A stretch of 36,402 nucleotides of DNA, from the NCBI GenBank assembly GCA_041685755.1, contig JAWLFC010000021.1, positions 1-36,402 on the forward strand. The letters run 5' to 3'. The first letter of the stretch is position 1, and each line of letters starts with the position of its first letter. Source of the DNA: Sva-07 sp041685755. Its GTDB lineage: Bacteria > Actinomycetota > Acidimicrobiia > Acidimicrobiales > Ilumatobacteraceae. The position numbers and the translations under genes were made by a program. The notes under the pieces are model-generated. The model saw only the letters and a program-made list of their open reading frames with translations, was not told the DNA's origin and made no database searches. Positions 7,387-15,275 of the stretch are shown here, in pieces.

Positions 7387-8505
7387 TCACATCGCCGGTG
7401 TGCTCCCGGAAGCGACCGCCGCACGGGCGGCATCGAGGACGGCGACGCCGTGCGCACGGGCGAGTCGCTCCCACTCGGGGTCATCCGGGGTCGATCCACA
7501 GCGGTGGTCCCACACGATCCGGGCGTGATCCGGGTTCGAGCGGTCGCCGTGGAAGTGCACCCAGTGTTCGGTCCGCTCGTTGATGATCATGCGGGTGTCG
7601 GACACGGTGCCGAGCTCCATCGTGACGGTCCGCCACGTCGCCCCGGGCACGAGCGAACCCAGACCGGAGGCGATCTGGCCGTGCTTCGGACCGGTGGTGG
7701 CGTCGGGTGCCTCCGTGCACTCGATGCGCTCGGCGTCGAACACGCGGCGCAGCCACTCGTCGTCGGGATGGTCCTCGGCGACGTGCGAGAGCAGTGTGTA
7801 GGTGCCGAACTCGCCGTGGCCGGTGTGCAGGTCGACGACCAACACCTCCTCGGCGCCCGCGAGTCGGGGCTCGACGATCTCGGCGAGACGCCGGTTCGAC
7901 TCCTCGGTGCGATCACCGCCGAAGTAGAGCCCGTCGGGATGGCTGTACTGGCCGGCGCTGACCGCCGACTTGACCCACTGGTAGCCGTGTTCGTCGACCA
8001 TCGCCCGGGTGACGGCCAGCAACGACTCCGGTGTCGGCGGAGCGTCACCACCGGGCACCAGCACCGGATGCAGCGCCAGATACCCGACGTTCGCAGGTAC
8101 GTCCGCTCGATCGTCGCGGCCCCAGTTGCGGTTGAGGTCGACGTTCGACTCGTTCTGGCGACGCCAGTACGCCATCCCCCACGGGTTGACGCCGTGGACC
8201 ATCACGATCGCGGCGTCGTCGGCGAGCGCAGCGTCGGTGCTGTCGGTGACCCAACGGTCGATGGCGTCGCACATCAACGTCGACGACGAGAATCCCTCGT
8301 CGCCGTGGACCCCGGCGAGCACCAGCAGCGCCGTTCTCGGACGCGACGACCCGAACGTCGTCACGTCGATCGTCAACTCCTGGCCGTGGGGACCGCGAGC
8401 GGCGATGGGGACGGCGTCGAACCGCAGGCCCGCACTCGTCACCGTCCAGCGGAACCGGTCGCGGCACTCGTCGTAGGTCAACGGGAATCGCTCGGGACGC
8501 ACCAT
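7387..8505 (-). CDS. DUF2817 / M14-like zinc carboxypeptidase-family protein
   Basis: A 372-residue protein with the M14 metallocarboxypeptidase fold as found in DUF2817. The zinc site is complete: H67 and E70 in GVHGDEG, and H227 in DLHTGHG. The substrate-binding NVDLNRNWG (residues 121-129) and the catalytic glutamate E297 in TMELGT are also present. It has no signal peptide, so it should act in the cytoplasm. The natural substrate of this family is not established; hydrolysis of a C-terminal amide bond or an acyl-amino-acid is likely. The ATG at 8505 follows TACGGT by 8 nt (leaderless). It stands alone, with its own terminator. Confidence 0.85.
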   Translation of the reverse strand: MVRPERFPLTYDECRDRFRWTVTSAGLRFDAVPIAARGPHGQELTIDVTTFGSSRPRTALLVLAGVHGDEGFSSSTLMCDAIDRWVTDSTDAALADDAAIVMVHGVNPWGMAYWRRQNESNVDLNRNWGRDDRADVPANVGYLALHPVLVPGGDAPPTPESLLAVTRAMVDEHGYQWVKSAVSAGQYSHPDGLYFGGDRTEESNRRLAEIVEPRLAGAEEVLVVDLHTGHGEFGTYTLLSHVAEDHPDDEWLRRVFDAERIECTEAPDATTGPKHGQIASGLGSLVPGATWRTVTMELGTVSDTRMIINERTEHWVHFHGDRSNPDHARIVWDHRCGSTPDDPEWERLARAHGVAVLDAARAAVASGSTPAM

Positions 8506-8513
8506 CGCCACCG

Positions 8514-8519
8514 ACCGTA
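8514..8519 (-). promoter_or_regulatory. -10 element of the DUF2817 gene
   Basis: Minus-strand TACGGT with an 8-nt spacer to the ATG, matching the leaderless pattern of the window. Confidence 0.45.
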
Positions 8520-8560
8520 GCCAACCGGGCGGTCGCGGGCAGGCCCGTGTCCGTGGCCGG

Positions 8561-8566
8561 TATCCT
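8561..8566 (+). promoter_or_regulatory. -10 element of the TelA/VWA cassette
   Basis: TATCCT lies about 38 nt before the GTG of the first cassette gene, giving a leader of about 30 nt. It is the only good TAnnnT box in the 99-bp divergent gap between this cassette and the DUF2817 gene. No clear -35 is visible. Confidence 0.4.
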
Positions 8567-8604
8567 CGCAGTGTCGTGGCTGAACCGAGTGGGATGGACT
8601 GGCA

Positions 8605-9360
8605 GTGAAGAGCTGGTGGCGAGCGGTCGTCAGCTATCCGCCCACGTGGATCGCCGCCGTCGTGCTCGGCGTCACGGTCTGGGCGATGATCGCCCTCTTC
8701 GACCCTCCCGGATTTCTCGTCGGCGTACTGGTCGCGCTCGCCGTGCTGGCCGCGCTCGCGTGGCCGTTCACGATGTCGGCCACGGGCACGCTGGCCGAGT
8801 TGCAGTTCGCGGTCCCGCGCGTCGAGGAGGTCGACCCTCAGGAGTTGGCAGCGCTCACCGCCGAGCTGGCTGCGCTCGCCGATCCGCAACCCGCCGAGCA
8901 ACTCCTGGCCCTGCAGCAGAAGCGCGAGAGCCTCGTCCGGGTGCTCCAGCGTCGGCTCGACGCCGGCGAGCTCACCTACTCGCGCTACCTCGCCACCTCA
9001 CAGCAGGTGTTCAACTCGGCGCTGCACAATCTGCACGAGGTGGCGCTGGCCCACGAGAGCATCAGCTCGATCGACAACGGCTACATCGACCGCCGACTGA
9101 GCGAGCTGAGCGCCGGACACGACGACGACGAGTCGGTCGCCCGCGAGCGCGCCACCCTGGAGGCCCGGCGCGAACTCGGTGCTGCCCAGCGCCGCAAGAT
9201 CGCCCAGTTGCTCGCCCAGAACGAGTCGGCGTTGACCGCCCTGAACCGCACCACGACCGCGCTCGCCGACGTACCGATCGGCAAGCGACCCGAGGACGCC
9301 GAGGCGGCGATGGCGGCACTCGAGGAACTCGCCGACCGAGCCGCCGACTACGCCACGTGA
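8605..9360 (+). CDS. Two-helix membrane protein with cytoplasmic coiled coil
   Basis: A 251-residue protein of no named family. Two hydrophobic segments near residues 14-33 and 35-57 form an N-terminal membrane hairpin. The remaining 190 residues are highly helical, rich in Ala, Leu, Glu and Arg, and predicted coiled coil (QQKRESLVRVLQRRLDAG, LEELADRAADY). The GTG start at 8605 places the first membrane segment directly after MKSWWRAVVSY. It is the first gene of a cassette with telA and two VWA-type genes, separated from telA by 25 nt. A role as membrane anchor or scaffold for the TelA helical bundle is inference from gene order. Confidence 0.75.
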   Translation: MKSWWRAVVSYPPTWIAAVVLGVTVWAMIALFDPPGFLVGVLVALAVLAALAWPFTMSATGTLAELQFAVPRVEEVDPQELAALTAELAALADPQPAEQLLALQQKRESLVRVLQRRLDAGELTYSRYLATSQQVFNSALHNLHEVALAHESISSIDNGYIDRRLSELSAGHDDDESVARERATLEARRELGAAQRRKIAQLLAQNESALTALNRTTTALADVPIGKRPEDAEAAMAALEELADRAADYAT

Positions 9361-9385
9361 CACACGACTTCCGAAAGGCCACCCG

Positions 9386-10645
9386 ATGACCGATGCCGCT
9401 GCCCCCACCGCTGACACCGGACCGACGCTGAGCCTCGTGCTCGACGTGCCGGCCGCGAAGGCCGAGGTCGCGGTCGCCGAACCCGACCCGACCGACGAAC
9501 TCCGTGCGCAGGCGAACGCCCAGGTCGAGACGCTGCTGGCGATCGATCCGACCGACGATGCGGCGCGCACCGCCGCACGCGACGCCGTCGACGCGATGGG
9601 CCGCGAACTCCAGACCCGTTCGGCCACCCGCAGCCGGATGCTGCAGGCGCCGCTGCGCGACATCTCCCACAATTCCGAAGACGGCGGTGAGGTGGCGCGG
9701 TCACTGTCCGACCTGCGCATCGAGGTCGAGAAGCTCGACCCGTCCGGGCTCGACACCGAGGCGGGCTGGTTCACCCGGGCCATCGGCAGGATCCCCGGCG
9801 TCGGCACGCCGCTCAAGCGCTACTTCATGCGCTACGAGAGCTCACAGACCCAGATCGACGCCATCGTCAACTCGCTCGAGAAGGGCCGCGACCAGCTCAA
9901 GCGCGACAACATCACGCTCGGCGACGACCAGAAGCAGATGCGCGAGCTGACGTTCGCGCTCAACGACCAGATCGCGCTCGCCCAGGCGCTCGACGCCGCC
10001 GTCGTCGAGAAGCTGGCGACGGAGATCACCGCCGACGACCCGCGCCGCCAGTTCGTCGAGGAGGACATCCTGTTCGCGCTGCGCCAGCGCACGCTCGACC
10101 TCCAGCAGCAGCTCGCCGTCAACCAGCAGGGCGTCCTGGCGATCGAGATCATCATCCGCAACAACCGCGAGCTGATCCGTGGTGTCGACCGCGCCATCGA
10201 CGTGACGATCAGCGCGTTGCAGGTGGCGGTGACCGTGGCGCTGGCCCTCGCCCACCAGAAGATCGTCCTCGACAAGATCGAGGCGATCAACACGACCACG
10301 TCGGCGATGATCGCCGGCACCGCCGAGCGGTTGAAGACGCAGGGCGCGGCGATCCATCAGCAGGCGTCGAGCACGATGCTCGACATGGACTCGCTGCGCC
10401 AGGCCTTCGATGACATCGACACCGCCCTCGACGAGATCTCCCGGTACCGGCGCGAGGCGCTGCCGACGATGGCGGGCACGATCCTCGAGCTCGACCAGCT
10501 GACCGCCGAGAGCGAGGAGGCGATCGAGAACATGGAGCGCGGCCGCACGGCGACGACCCGTCTCGACGACGGCGCTGCGGTCGACGTCGGTGAGATCACC
10601 GCGACCGGCACCGAAAGCGGCACCGAGGGCGGCGCAGCTCGATGA
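9386..10645 (+). CDS. TelA / YceH-family toxic anion resistance protein
   Basis: A 419-residue TelA-family protein (Pfam PF05816), an all-helical cytoplasmic protein. Family features are the conserved GWFTRAIGRIPGVGTPLKRYF region (about residues 130-150), the long helices with YESSQTQIDAIVNSLEKGRDQL, and the C-terminal NTTTSAMI - LKTQGAAIHQQASS - FDDIDTALDEISRYR helices. The family is linked to tellurite and cell-envelope stress tolerance; the biochemical activity is unknown. The RBS GAAAGG lies 7 nt before the ATG. The stop overlaps the next ATG as ATGA, so it is coupled to the VWA lipoprotein. No terD-type gene is nearby. Confidence 0.9.
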   Translation: MTDAAAPTADTGPTLSLVLDVPAAKAEVAVAEPDPTDELRAQANAQVETLLAIDPTDDAARTAARDAVDAMGRELQTRSATRSRMLQAPLRDISHNSEDGGEVARSLSDLRIEVEKLDPSGLDTEAGWFTRAIGRIPGVGTPLKRYFMRYESSQTQIDAIVNSLEKGRDQLKRDNITLGDDQKQMRELTFALNDQIALAQALDAAVVEKLATEITADDPRRQFVEEDILFALRQRTLDLQQQLAVNQQGVLAIEIIIRNNRELIRGVDRAIDVTISALQVAVTVALALAHQKIVLDKIEAINTTTSAMIAGTAERLKTQGAAIHQQASSTMLDMDSLRQAFDDIDTALDEISRYRREALPTMAGTILELDQLTAESEEAIENMERGRTATTRLDDGAAVDVGEITATGTESGTEGGAAR

Positions 10646-12327
10646 CGCGCCGCACTCTCGCCGCGTTCGTCGGGTTGGCACTCGTCACCGCGGCCTGCGG
10701 GCTGCCCGGCGAGGAGTCGGGCGAGCCGTTGGAGCCCGCCGAGGCCCGCGATCGACTCGACCAACTGGCCGACGACATCGGATGGATCGACAGCCCGATC
10801 ACCCGCACCGCCTCGATTCCCCCGCCGACCGGCGGCAACCTCGCCGACACGCTGCCGCCACTCGACGAGTTCCCGCTGCGCGTGGATTCCCCCGATCCCG
10901 GCGCGGTCGAGATCTGGTCGTCGACCGAGAAATCCGGTGAGACCGGTACCACCGACGGCTGGATGACCGAAGTGGCCGAGGCGTTCAACCGGGCCGGCAT
11001 CTCCCGCGCCGACGGCTCGCCCGCCCAGGTCGACCTCCGCAGCATCGCATCGGGCACCGGCTACCAGTTCATCGCCCGCGGTCAGGAGCTGCCGCACGCG
11101 TTCACGCCGTCGAACACGTTGTGGACCGAGATGGCAGCGGAGTTCCAGACCATGACCGAGGTCCGCCCGGTCACCGTCGAGAACGTCGCCGGCATCGTCA
11201 TGAAGGACGAGACCGCCGACGAGCTGCGCGCGACGTACGGAGAGCTGACCCCCGAGAACCTGGTCGACGCCGTGATCGCCGGCGACCTCGTGATGGGCTA
11301 CACCGACCCCTTCGCGTCCAGCACCGGCCTCAACTTCCTGCTGACCGTGCTCGACTCGATCGCCGAAGGCGACGAGGGCCAACTCACCTCGCCCGACGTG
11401 GCCAGTGTGTTCGAACAGTTCCAGCGCCAGGTGCCCTTCGTGGCGCTCACCACGCTGCAGATGCGCGACTCGGTCGAGAACGACACGGGCACGCTCGACA
11501 CGTTCGTGCTGGAGTGGCAGACCTTCACGAACACCGACTCGCTGCAGTCCGGGTTCGAGTTCATCCCGTTCGGGGTCCGCCACGACAACCCCCTCCACGC
11601 CGTGGGAGAGCTGACCCCGGCCGAGAGCGAGACGTTGGAGCTGTTCGCCGAGTTCACGGGCCGGCCCGAGTTCCAGGAGAGTGCCCGCGAGTTCGGATTC
11701 GATCCCGCCCCGTTCACGCCGACGGTCGAAGCGCCCGCCGGGTCGACGCTGATCGACGTCCAGAGCGTGTGGAAGGACAAGAAGGACGGTGGGCGCCCGG
11801 TGGCGACCGTGTTCGTCGTCGACGTCAGCGGCTCGATGGAGGGCACCCGGATCCAGTCGGTGCGCACCGCCATGTTGTCGGCGCGCGAGTTCATCAAGCC
11901 CGAGACCGAGGTCGGTGTCGTCGAGTTCAACGACACCGCCATGAAGCGCCTCGACATCGCCGAGTTCGACCTCAACCAGCAGGGTCGTTACGCCGCGATC
12001 TCCGAGGATCTCAGCCCCGGCGGTGGCACGGCGATGTACGACGGCATCGTGCTCGGGCTGAAGATGCTCGAGGACCAACGCGCCGCCGATCCCGACCTCA
12101 AGACGATCCTCGTGGTGCTCACCGACGGCGAGACGACCGACGGGCTGCAGTTCGGCGATGTCGACGAGATGATCGCCGGCCTGCGCATCCCGGTCTACAC
12201 GGTCGGCTTCGAAGCCGACCTCGAGGAACTCGATCGTGTGTCGTCGTTGGTCGAAGCTGCGAGCATCGACGCCAGTGAGGAAGACGTCGAGTTCAAGATC
12301 GCCGCGCTGTTCAACGCCGGTGGCTGA
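10642..12327 (+). CDS. Lipoprotein with solute-binding-like and VWA domains
   Basis: A 561-residue secreted lipoprotein: signal peptide MTRRTLAAFVGLALVTAACG with the lipobox TAAC. It is followed by a periplasmic-binding-protein-like region (about residues 85-355, with EIWSSTEKSG, SGTGYQFIARGQ, GYTDPFASSTGLNFL) and a C-terminal von Willebrand A domain. The MIDAS is complete: D394-x-S396-x-S398 in DVSGSM, T463 in GGGTAMYDG, and D495 in LTDGET. VWA domains bind a protein partner through a metal ion, and the binding-protein half may sense a ligand outside the cell. The ATG overlaps the telA stop. Pairing of such proteins with TelA is seen in other actinobacteria, but the function is unknown. Confidence 0.88.
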   Translation: MTRRTLAAFVGLALVTAACGLPGEESGEPLEPAEARDRLDQLADDIGWIDSPITRTASIPPPTGGNLADTLPPLDEFPLRVDSPDPGAVEIWSSTEKSGETGTTDGWMTEVAEAFNRAGISRADGSPAQVDLRSIASGTGYQFIARGQELPHAFTPSNTLWTEMAAEFQTMTEVRPVTVENVAGIVMKDETADELRATYGELTPENLVDAVIAGDLVMGYTDPFASSTGLNFLLTVLDSIAEGDEGQLTSPDVASVFEQFQRQVPFVALTTLQMRDSVENDTGTLDTFVLEWQTFTNTDSLQSGFEFIPFGVRHDNPLHAVGELTPAESETLELFAEFTGRPEFQESAREFGFDPAPFTPTVEAPAGSTLIDVQSVWKDKKDGGRPVATVFVVDVSGSMEGTRIQSVRTAMLSAREFIKPETEVGVVEFNDTAMKRLDIAEFDLNQQGRYAAISEDLSPGGGTAMYDGIVLGLKMLEDQRAADPDLKTILVVLTDGETTDGLQFGDVDEMIAGLRIPVYTVGFEADLEELDRVSSLVEAASIDASEEDVEFKIAALFNAGG

Positions 12328-12345
12328 CACGTCGATGGGCGCCGG

Positions 12346-12750
12346 GTGAAGCCGCTCCTGATCTGGCTGACGATCGTCGCCGTCGTCTTCGGCGGCTACG
12401 CCCTCGTGTCGACGGCGCTGCAGGAAACGAGCCGCGTCTTCGTGTTCGTCGACGCGTCGTTCGCGATGGAGGGCAAGGACGACGAGATCCGAGCCGAGCT
12501 CGACGAGCTCGACGACCGCGACGACGCCGAGTTCGCCCTCGCCTTCGGACGACGCAACGACAGCGAGCTCCTGCACTCGTGGCAGCCCGAGCTGACGTGG
12601 ACGACACAGCCGCTGTTCGCGCCGTGTTCGTTCGACGAGATCGAGTCGTTCTCCGAGGCCGCCGACGCCGACGACCGCATCCTGATCACGACCTCGGGGT
12701 CCTGCGACACCAGCGCCTTCGTCGACTGGGAGATCGTCCTGCTCGACTGA
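12346..12750 (+). CDS. Small membrane protein with reduced VWA-like domain
   Basis: A 134-residue protein with one N-terminal membrane segment (LLIWLTIVAVVFGGYALVS) and about 105 residues outside or inside the membrane. The first strand VFVFVDASFAMEG resembles a VWA MIDAS strand (D-x-S-x-A-M). Later EFALAFGRR and DRILITTSGSCD resemble the following VWA strands, but the metal-binding Thr and second Asp are not in place. I read it as a reduced, probably metal-free VWA relative; this is pattern-based and could be wrong. The GTG at 12346 lies 18 nt after the VWA lipoprotein stop. It ends the cassette and its stop abuts a palindrome. Confidence 0.65.
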   Translation: MKPLLIWLTIVAVVFGGYALVSTALQETSRVFVFVDASFAMEGKDDEIRAELDELDDRDDAEFALAFGRRNDSELLHSWQPELTWTTQPLFAPCSFDEIESFSEAADADDRILITTSGSCDTSAFVDWEIVLLD

Positions 12751-12779
12751 TTACGCCAGGGGTCGGACCCCCGGCGTAA
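12751..12779. repeat. Palindromic element, GGGGTC-n-GACCCC family, copy 2
   Basis: A 29-nt palindrome identical to copy 1 over the arms (TTACGCC and GGCGTAA) and differing at the centre (G for A). It begins at the base after the mini-VWA stop and ends 4 nt before the dut -10 box, so it may terminate the cassette while occupying the -35 region of dut. Confidence 0.85.
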
Positions 12780-12783
12780 CGCG

Positions 12784-12789
12784 TACGAT
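12784..12789 (+). promoter_or_regulatory. -10 element of dut (leaderless)
   Basis: TACGAT is followed by exactly 7 nt and the GTG of dut, placing the expected transcription start on the G of the start codon. The upstream -35 position falls inside the palindrome. Confidence 0.6.
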
Positions 12790-12796
12790 CACCCCC

Positions 12797-13234
12797 GTGA
12801 GTCTTCCCGTGCCGATCGTGCAGCTCGACGACGAGTTGCCGTTGCCCGCCTATGCCCACGACGGAGATGCCGGGCTCGACCTGTACGCCCGGGAGGCCGC
12901 TCGCCTCCCCGCCGGCGGTGGTCGGGCACTCGTGCCGACCGGGATCGCCATCGCCATCCCGATGGGTCACGGGGGCTTCGTCCTGCCCCGCAGCGGGATG
13001 GCGGTCAAGCACGGCATCAGCGTGGTCAACGGCCCCGGCCTGATCGACGCCGCCTACCGTGGCGAGATCAAGGTGGTGCTGATCAACACCGATCCCGACG
13101 CCGACTACGAGGTGCAGCGCGGCGACCGCATCGCACAGCTCGTCATCCAGCGCGTCGAGTCGGTGGCCTGGCAGGTCGTCGACTCCCTCGACGGCGTCGA
13201 CCGCGGCGGCGGGTTCGGCCACTCCGGACGCTGA
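12797..13234 (+). CDS. dut: dUTP diphosphatase (dUTPase)
   Basis: A 145-residue trimeric-type dUTPase that hydrolyses dUTP to dUMP and pyrophosphate, keeping uracil out of DNA and supplying dTMP synthesis. The five motifs are present in order: DAGLDLYA (I), PRSGMAVKHG (II), GLIDAAYRGE (III, with the catalytic Asp and Tyr), RGDRIAQLVIQ (IV) and the C-terminal arm RGGGFGHSGR (V), which is slightly altered from the usual RGxGGFGSTG. Length is typical. The GTG at 12797 is set by the leaderless promoter. It is a single gene, convergent with the Nudix gene 13 nt away. Confidence 0.95.
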   Translation: MSLPVPIVQLDDELPLPAYAHDGDAGLDLYAREAARLPAGGGRALVPTGIAIAIPMGHGGFVLPRSGMAVKHGISVVNGPGLIDAAYRGEIKVVLINTDPDADYEVQRGDRIAQLVIQRVESVAWQVVDSLDGVDRGGGFGHSGR

Positions 13235-13247
13235 ACGCCCGGGCGGC

Positions 13248-13961
13248 TCACCCCCAGGCGAAGACCGGTTGCTCGAAGTCGACGACGCGTTCGTTCACCC
13301 GGCCGTCGAGGCCGACCCAGCGGAACTGGACCAGCAGGGCGCCGGTCGGGGCGTGGATCAGGTCGCCACCGAGCGGGACCTGCACGACGGGTCGGGTGCT
13401 CTCGGGGATCGCCACGAAGCGCGGTGAGTCGTCGCGGGTCAGCTGGTGAAGACCGATGCGGTAGGCGGCGAGCACCTCTGCCGGGTTCGGGACCAACTCC
13501 ACCGCTGGCCCTCCCCAGACGACCACGGGCGTGATCACGTACCCCGAACGGGTCGCGTAGTCGTCGAGCACGCCGAGCACGGCGTCCTCCCCGAAGCGAA
13601 CGCCGACCTCCTCGTCGGTCTCGCGCAGCGCCGCCTCGATCGGTGACTCGCCGGCGTCGAGCCGACCACCGGGCAGCGCCCACTGGGCGGCGTGACGGTT
13701 GAGCCCGGCGCTGCGACGGCACAGTACGAACGACGCGCCGCCGGCGACGCCGGCCATCTGCCCGTCGAGACCGCTCACATCCGACGGGATGACCGACAGG
13801 CGTTCGGCGTCGACGCCGTGGGGATCTTCGGCGTCGGATCCGACCTCGGAGTCCACGATCACGATGGCGACCGCGGCGTGTCGGCGCCCGTCGAGCGGCA
13901 ACTCCAGCCGCTGATGGCGAGCGAGGTTCGTCGCGATCGCCGACCGGAGGTCGCCGGTCAG
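13248..13961 (-). CDS. Nudix hydrolase, CoA-pyrophosphatase-like
   Basis: A 237-residue Nudix hydrolase. The Nudix box runs GRLDAGE - SPIEAAL - RETDEEVGV, preceded by the L-x-x-H-x-x-Q-x-ALPGG signature (LNRHAAQWALPGG) typical of the CoA diphosphatase group (UPF0035/NUDT7-like). The N-terminus LTGDLRSAIATNLARH matches that group. No ATG, GTG or TTG lies in frame for at least 40 codons upstream. The best start is CTG at 13961, which overlaps the YibE/F stop as CTGA, the same 4-nt geometry as the ATGA/GTGA junctions elsewhere. The alternative TTG at 13901 would cut the conserved N-terminus. Substrate is not certain. Confidence 0.85.
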   Translation of the reverse strand: MTGDLRSAIATNLARHQRLELPLDGRRHAAVAIVIVDSEVGSDAEDPHGVDAERLSVIPSDVSGLDGQMAGVAGGASFVLCRRSAGLNRHAAQWALPGGRLDAGESPIEAALRETDEEVGVRFGEDAVLGVLDDYATRSGYVITPVVVWGGPAVELVPNPAEVLAAYRIGLHQLTRDDSPRFVAIPESTRPVVQVPLGGDLIHAPTGALLVQFRWVGLDGRVNERVVDFEQPVFAWG

Positions 13962-15211
13962 CCGGATCGGGGTTGCTCGTCGGCGTCCATCGGCTCCCCG
14001 GTCGGCTCCGACGGGTGCGGAGCGGGGGCCGGTCCCGGCGAGGTCGTGGCGGTCGGTGTGGTCGATGCCAACACCTTGGCAGCCAGCGCCGTGCTGATCG
14101 GCACCGAGGCGACGAGGCCGATCGAGCCGACCAGGGCGCGGACGATCTCGACCGCCACGATCTCCCGGGTCGCCACCGACCCCAGCCCCTGATCGGCTTC
14201 GGAGAAGAGCAGCAGGAGCGGCAACGATGCGCCGGCGTAGGCGAGGAACAGTGTGTTGACCGTGGACGAGATGTGGTCGCGGCCGATGCGCAACGCCCGG
14301 CTGTACAGCTCGCGGAAGGCGGCATGCGGTGCCGCCCGCTTGAGCTCCCACACCGCGGAGACCTGGGTGACCGTCACGTCGTCGAGCACACCGAGCGAGC
14401 CGATGACGATCCCGGCGAGCAGCAGGCCGCGAGGGTCGATCTGGGTCCCGAGCGCGTCGAGGAAGGCGACGTTCTCGTCGCCGAAGCCGGTGAAGTTCGA
14501 CACCGCCAGGAACACACCGGCGAGCAGCGCGGTGATCGCCAGGCTGGCGAACGTCGACAGCAGCGCGGTGAGCGTGGCGAGCCCGGTGCCGTGGGCGAGG
14601 AACAACGCGACGAACGCGATCGCGCCGGCAGCGACGATCGCCACCGCCACGGCGTTCGAACCCTCGAGCAGTGCCGGCAGCGCGAACACGATGATGATGA
14701 GGAAGCTCATCGCCAGCCCGGCGAGCGCTCCGACACCGCGCCAGCGGCCCAGCACGATGATCGCCGCGACGAACAGGATCAGCAGCAGAAGCATCGGGGT
14801 GCCGCGCTCGAAGTCGTAGAACACGGCCTGGACGGTGCCGTCACCGAGGTCGACCAGGTCGACGAGGATGTCGTCACCCGACTCGATCGGGCTGTCGAGC
14901 GGCTGTTCGATCTCGATGCGTTCGCCTCGCCGTTCACCGTCGGTGATCGTCACCTCGACGAGCTTGCACGCCAGCAGGGGGTCGAACGAGCACGGGACCT
15001 CGGTGACCGCCTCGACCGAGGCACCGACGGGTTCCCCGTCGAGGCCGAGCGGATCGAGGCGGTCGTTCGAACCCGTCGGCCACAGCGCGATCAGCCCGAC
15101 GACGATGACGACGGCGAACGCAGCCACGGCGATCCACAGGTTGCGCCGGACTCGGGGATCGACGAGGTGGTCGAGTTCGTCCGCGCCGGTGTGTGAGTGG
15201 CCTGAACCCAT
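13958..15211 (-). CDS. YibE/F-family multipass membrane protein
   Basis: A 417-residue YibE/F-like protein (Pfam PF07907). It has one membrane segment near residues 26-46, an extracytoplasmic domain (about 50-130), and about seven more segments (about 135-385). Conserved stretches are SLGVLDDVTVTQVSAVWEL and GRDHISSTVNTLFLAYAGASLPLLLL. The family is widespread in Firmicutes and Actinobacteria and its transport or signalling role is not established. The N-terminus GSGHSHTGADELDH is histidine-rich and the C-terminus is proline-rich. The ATG follows CAGACT by 6 nt (leaderless). It is upstream of, and overlaps, the Nudix gene. Confidence 0.9.
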   Translation of the reverse strand: MGSGHSHTGADELDHLVDPRVRRNLWIAVAAFAVVIVVGLIALWPTGSNDRLDPLGLDGEPVGASVEAVTEVPCSFDPLLACKLVEVTITDGERRGERIEIEQPLDSPIESGDDILVDLVDLGDGTVQAVFYDFERGTPMLLLLILFVAAIIVLGRWRGVGALAGLAMSFLIIIVFALPALLEGSNAVAVAIVAAGAIAFVALFLAHGTGLATLTALLSTFASLAITALLAGVFLAVSNFTGFGDENVAFLDALGTQIDPRGLLLAGIVIGSLGVLDDVTVTQVSAVWELKRAAPHAAFRELYSRALRIGRDHISSTVNTLFLAYAGASLPLLLLFSEADQGLGSVATREIVAVEIVRALVGSIGLVASVPISTALAAKVLASTTPTATTSPGPAPAPHPSEPTGEPMDADEQPRSG

Positions 15212-15217
15212 TCGTGC

Positions 15218-15223
15218 AGTCTG
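15218..15223 (-). promoter_or_regulatory. -10 element of the YibE/F gene
   Basis: Minus-strand CAGACT with a 6-nt spacer to the ATG. The SGNH lipoprotein gene at 28692 uses the same hexamer and spacing. Confidence 0.4.
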
Positions 15224-15275
15224 ATCGACCGGCCGGCGCCGACGACGTCATGGTCGTCGGTCGATTCTTCGGCGG

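Noticed and set aside
10357..12576. A 739-codon antisense frame opposite the VWA lipoprotein
   Set aside because: No motif or plausible start; the opposite strand has intact signal peptide, MIDAS and coupled starts.
4029..12779. Copies 1 and 2 of the palindrome as ends of an insertion sequence or composite element
   Set aside because: The 8.7 kb between them holds ordinary housekeeping-type genes, with no transposase or target-site duplication.
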